From Pseudomonas syringae (GTDB lineage: Bacteria; Pseudomonadota; Gammaproteobacteria; Pseudomonadales; Pseudomonadaceae): a DNA stretch of 64,000 nt. Both the position numbers and the translations under genes were made by a program. Below are positions 61,459 to 64,000 of this stretch, piece after piece. Position 1 is the first letter of the stretch. Every line of letters begins with the position of its first letter. The stretch is taken from positions 62,001 to 126,000 of the forward strand of contig NZ_JPQU01000014.1 of NCBI RefSeq assembly GCF_000737245.1. Reading direction: 5' to 3'. The notes under the pieces were generated by a model that worked only from the letters and a program-made list of their open reading frames with translations, searched no databases and was not told the origin of the DNA.

Positions 61459-62865
61459 TCAACCCGGATCACGAAAATCCGGATGGAAATTCTCGCGCAC
61501 TGCAACGCTGATGCTGGAGCGTGTCGCGATGTCGATGCCTTCGGTGGCGACTTCGGCCAGGAAGTCGATTTGCTCCGGCGTGATCACATAGGGCGGCAGG
61601 AAATACACCACGCTGCCCAGCGGACGCAACAGGGCGCCGCGTGACAGCGCATGTTCGAAGACTTTCAAGCCACGGCGTTCCTGCCAGGGGTAGGCGGCTT
61701 TAGTCGCCTTGTCCTGCACCATCTCGATGGCCAAGGCCATGCCGGTCTGGCGCACTTCGGCCACGTTTGGGTGGTCCACCAGATGCGCCGTGGCCGTAGC
61801 CATACGCTGGGCCAGGGCCTTGTTATTCTCGATGACGTTGTCCTGCTCGAAAATATCCAGCGTAGCCAATGCCGCCGCGCATGCCAGCGGGTTGCCGGTG
61901 TAACTGTGAGAATGCAGGAAGGCGCGCAGCGTCGGGTAGTCGTCGTAGAACGCGTCGTACACGTCGTCGGTGGTCAGAACCGCCGCCAAGGGCAGGTAAC
62001 CGCCGGTCAGCGCCTTGGACAAACACAGGAAGTCCGGGCGAATGCCGGCTTGCTCGCAGGCAAACATAGTCCCGGTACGCCCGAAGCCGACGGCGATTTC
62101 GTCGTGAATCAAATGCACGCCGTAACGATCGCAGGCTTCGCGCAGCAGTTTGAGATACACCGGGTGATACATGCGCATGCCGCCCGCGCCCTGGATCAAA
62201 GGCTCGACGATCACCGCCGCCACCGTGGCGTGGTTTTCAGCGAGGGTTTGTTCCATGGCGGCGAACATGTTGCGCGAGTGTTCCTCCCAGCCCATGCCTT
62301 CCGGGCGATGGTAGCAATCCGGGCTTGGCACCTTGATGGTGTCCAGCAGTAACGCCTTATAGGTTTCGGTGAACAGCGGCACGTCACCCACCGACATCGC
62401 AGCCATGGTTTCGCCATGGTAGCTGTTGGTCAGGGTAACGAAGCGCTTCTTGTCAGGCTTGCCGCGATTGAGCCAGTAGTGAAAGCTCATTTTCAACGCG
62501 ACTTCGATGCAGGACGAACCATTATCGGCGTAGAAGCAGCGAGTCAGGCCCTCCGGAGTGAGCGCGACAAGGCGTTCTGACAACTCGATAACCGGCTGGT
62601 GGCTGAAACCGGCGAGGATCACATGCTCCAGCTGATCGACCTGATCCTTGATGCGCTGATTGATACGCGGGTTGGCGTGGCCGAACACATTCACCCACCA
62701 GGAACTGACAGCGTCCAGATAGCGTTTGCCTTCGAAGTCTTCGAGCCACACACCTTCGCCGCGCTTGATCGGGATCAGCGGCACGCTCTCGTGATCTTTC
62801 ATCTGAGTGCAGGGGTGCCACAAGACCTTGAGGTCGCGCTGCATCCATTGATTATTCAGGCTCAT
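61459..62865 (-). CDS. bioA: Adenosylmethionine-8-amino-7-oxononanoate aminotransferase
   Basis: Biotin synthesis: converts KAPA to DAPA with SAM as amino donor. 468 residues, class III PLP fold. The N-terminus has LWHPCTQMKDHESVPLIPI, diagnostic for BioA; LIHDEIAVGFGRTG carries the cofactor Asp and LCLSKALTGGYLPLAAVLT the Schiff-base Lys. The other biotin genes are not in the window. A REP pair separates it from rsmE. Confidence 0.95.
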   Translation of the reverse strand: MSLNNQWMQRDLKVLWHPCTQMKDHESVPLIPIKRGEGVWLEDFEGKRYLDAVSSWWVNVFGHANPRINQRIKDQVDQLEHVILAGFSHQPVIELSERLVALTPEGLTRCFYADNGSSCIEVALKMSFHYWLNRGKPDKKRFVTLTNSYHGETMAAMSVGDVPLFTETYKALLLDTIKVPSPDCYHRPEGMGWEEHSRNMFAAMEQTLAENHATVAAVIVEPLIQGAGGMRMYHPVYLKLLREACDRYGVHLIHDEIAVGFGRTGTMFACEQAGIRPDFLCLSKALTGGYLPLAAVLTTDDVYDAFYDDYPTLRAFLHSHSYTGNPLACAAALATLDIFEQDNVIENNKALAQRMATATAHLVDHPNVAEVRQTGMALAIEMVQDKATKAAYPWQERRGLKVFEHALSRGALLRPLGSVVYFLPPYVITPEQIDFLAEVATEGIDIATRSSISVAVRENFHPDFRDPG

Positions 62866-63244
62866 TGGCTTTCTCCGGCTTCCGGCTCGCAGGGTACGCG
62901 AACGAACAATCGCGCAAGCCTATGCAATGCCTGGCTATCGAACAACCTCTAGTGCCAATTGGTTGGGCGTACGAGCACTGTCACGCGGCCAACACCGGCC
63001 CCGTAGGAGCGCGCTTGCCCGCGATTGCGGTGGTTCAGTCGAAAAATTATCGTCTGACTAGACGCTATCGCGGGCAAGCGCGCTCCTACAGAAAAAGCAT
63101 TCCAATCATGCGGGTTCTTAGGTTTGATGAGCCCTCGATGTACACCACTGGCAGGCCTTCAACGGCTGGCGTATCCTTCGCGCTCTTTGACGTCTCGGGC
63201 TTCATTTTCCGAAACTTCCTACGTTTTATTTCGGAGTTTGCTGA
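62866..63244. other. Divergent promoter interval between bioA and the amine oxidase
   Basis: No credible gene. Contains a REP pair at 63003-63089; the remaining sequence must hold both promoters. Confidence 0.6.
63003..63089. repeat. REP pair, GGAGCGCGCTTGCCCGCGAT type
   Basis: Arms GTAGGAGCGCGCTTGCCCGC and complement between divergent genes, where a terminator role is not expected. Confidence 0.9.
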
Positions 63245-64000
63245 ATGCTTTCTGGTTGGCTGCGCGCCTGTGCGCTTTTAGTAGTTGGGCTGGTCAGCGT
63301 TTCGGCGCTCGCTAATGAAAAACAACATACGGCTATCGTGGTTGGCGGCGGTCTTGCGGGCCTGACCGCGGCTTACGAGCTGCAGGCCAAGGGCTGGCAG
63401 GTCACCGTGCTGGAAGCCAAACCAAGTCTGGGCGGCCGTTCCGGTCTGGCCACCAGCGAATGGATTGGCAACACCAAGGCGCAGCCTGCGCTGAACCAGT
63501 ATCTGGAACGTTTCAAGCTGGCCACCGTGCCTGCGCCGGAATTCGTGCGTACGCCGGGTTACCTGATTGATGGTGTTTACTTCACCAAAGCCGATCTGGC
63601 TTTGAAGCAGCCAGCCACCGCCGAAGCCATGAAGCGCTACGACGAGACCCTGGACAACCTGGCGCGCTCCATCGACAACCCGGAAAACCCGGCTCCAAAC
63701 AGCACCCTGTTTGCCCTGGACCAGATCAACGTCGCCAACTGGCTGGATCGCTTGAAGCTGCCGGAAACTGCTCGTCAGTTGATCAACCAGCAGATTCGTA
63801 CCCGCTATGACGAACCTTCGCGTCTGTCGCTCCTGTACTTCGCGCAACAGTCCCGGGTTTATCGCGACATCGACGACCGTGACCTGCGCGCTTCCCGGCT
63901 GCCGGGGGGTAGTGCGGTATTGGCCGAAGCCTTCGCCAAACAGATCAAGACCATCAAGACCAACTCGCCAGTTTCCGCGATCATCCAGGAAAAGGATGGC
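63245..64000 (+). CDS. Flavin-containing amine oxidase family protein, 5' part
   Basis: The gene runs off the right edge; 252 codons are visible. It begins with a secretory signal (MLSGWLRACALLVVGLVSVS, cut near ALA-NEK). The FAD-binding Rossmann motif VVGGGLAGLTAAYEL and the following VTVLEAKPSLGGRSGL are classic for the amine-oxidase/phytoene-desaturase superfamily. LPGGSAVLAEAFAKQI near the edge is the next conserved segment. An export signal suggests a periplasmic flavoenzyme. The place next to bioA matches, from memory, P. aeruginosa PA0421. Confidence 0.88.
   Translation, partial: MLSGWLRACALLVVGLVSVSALANEKQHTAIVVGGGLAGLTAAYELQAKGWQVTVLEAKPSLGGRSGLATSEWIGNTKAQPALNQYLERFKLATVPAPEFVRTPGYLIDGVYFTKADLALKQPATAEAMKRYDETLDNLARSIDNPENPAPNSTLFALDQINVANWLDRLKLPETARQLINQQIRTRYDEPSRLSLLYFAQQSRVYRDIDDRDLRASRLPGGSAVLAEAFAKQIKTIKTNSPVSAIIQEKDG

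Overview
The window is a stretch of a Pseudomonas chromosome. This rests on the gene set and order (gabD-gabT; desA facing a PAS-GGDEF-EAL gene, then oscA-sbp-cysT-cysW-cysA; rsmE-bioA-amine oxidase), on the many REP elements with arms such as GTGGGAGCGAGCTTGCTCGC, and on a tRNA-Arg(CCG). The blocks gabDT and desA/pipA/oscA/sbp/cysTWA match, from memory, the neighbourhood of these genes in P. aeruginosa. The species cannot be fixed from the sequence alone.

Layout. 1-1383: end of an amino-acid ABC importer operon. 1800-5403: CYTH-CHAD triphosphatase (minus) and an sCache chemoreceptor. 5579-9473: three-subunit periplasmic gluconate-type dehydrogenase (Tat-exported small subunit, GMC flavoprotein, three-haem cytochrome c). 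9511-11663: a LysR/GST divergent pair enclosed by an imperfect 80-bp direct repeat whose right copy abuts tRNA-Arg, probably an old tRNA-targeted insertion. 12006-14904: gabD-gabT. 15178-21279: an HDOD protein with a degenerate receiver, a diguanylate cyclase, desA and a PAS-GGDEF-EAL protein. 21526-25751: oscA-sbp-cysTWA sulfate uptake. 25937-29317: Mpo1-like membrane protein, Crp/Fnr regulator, atypical orphan response regulator, a 3 x 122-bp tandem repeat and an internally deleted MFS transporter that keeps two operator-like palindromes.

29573-47290 is the accessory heart. A sulfur-scavenging set (alpha/beta hydrolase, SfnR-like sigma-54 activator, metQ, TauD-type dioxygenase, sulfonate-type ABC importer) is interrupted and followed by Rhs genes. 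At 31646-36387 a large Rhs body ORF without a core/toxin end overlaps (ATGA) a separate Rhs core-plus-tail ORF. Three more stand-alone core-plus-tail ORFs lie at 41948, 42974 and 45763, plus a leader relic at 47019. All have the same short N-terminus and core and unrelated tails, and two of these ORFs plus the relic share an upstream hairpin. An AAA ATPase gene and an 86-bp duplicate of the neighbouring efflux adaptor gene lie among them. I read this as a split Rhs system, one body chain plus exchangeable tip chains. It is the best candidate here for an undescribed arrangement.

47291-52568 is a TriABC-like RND pump with two lipoprotein adaptors. A RAYT transposase (52662-53114) sits between two perfect REP palindromes. 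53545-60345 is a catabolic operon: amino-acid-type ABC importer, class V PLP enzyme, RpiR regulator, PuuE-like deacetylase-fold amidohydrolase and dihydropyrimidinase-type amidohydrolase, suggesting use of a cyclic ureide or imide. The window ends with rsmE and bioA (minus) and the start of a flavin amine oxidase that runs off the edge.
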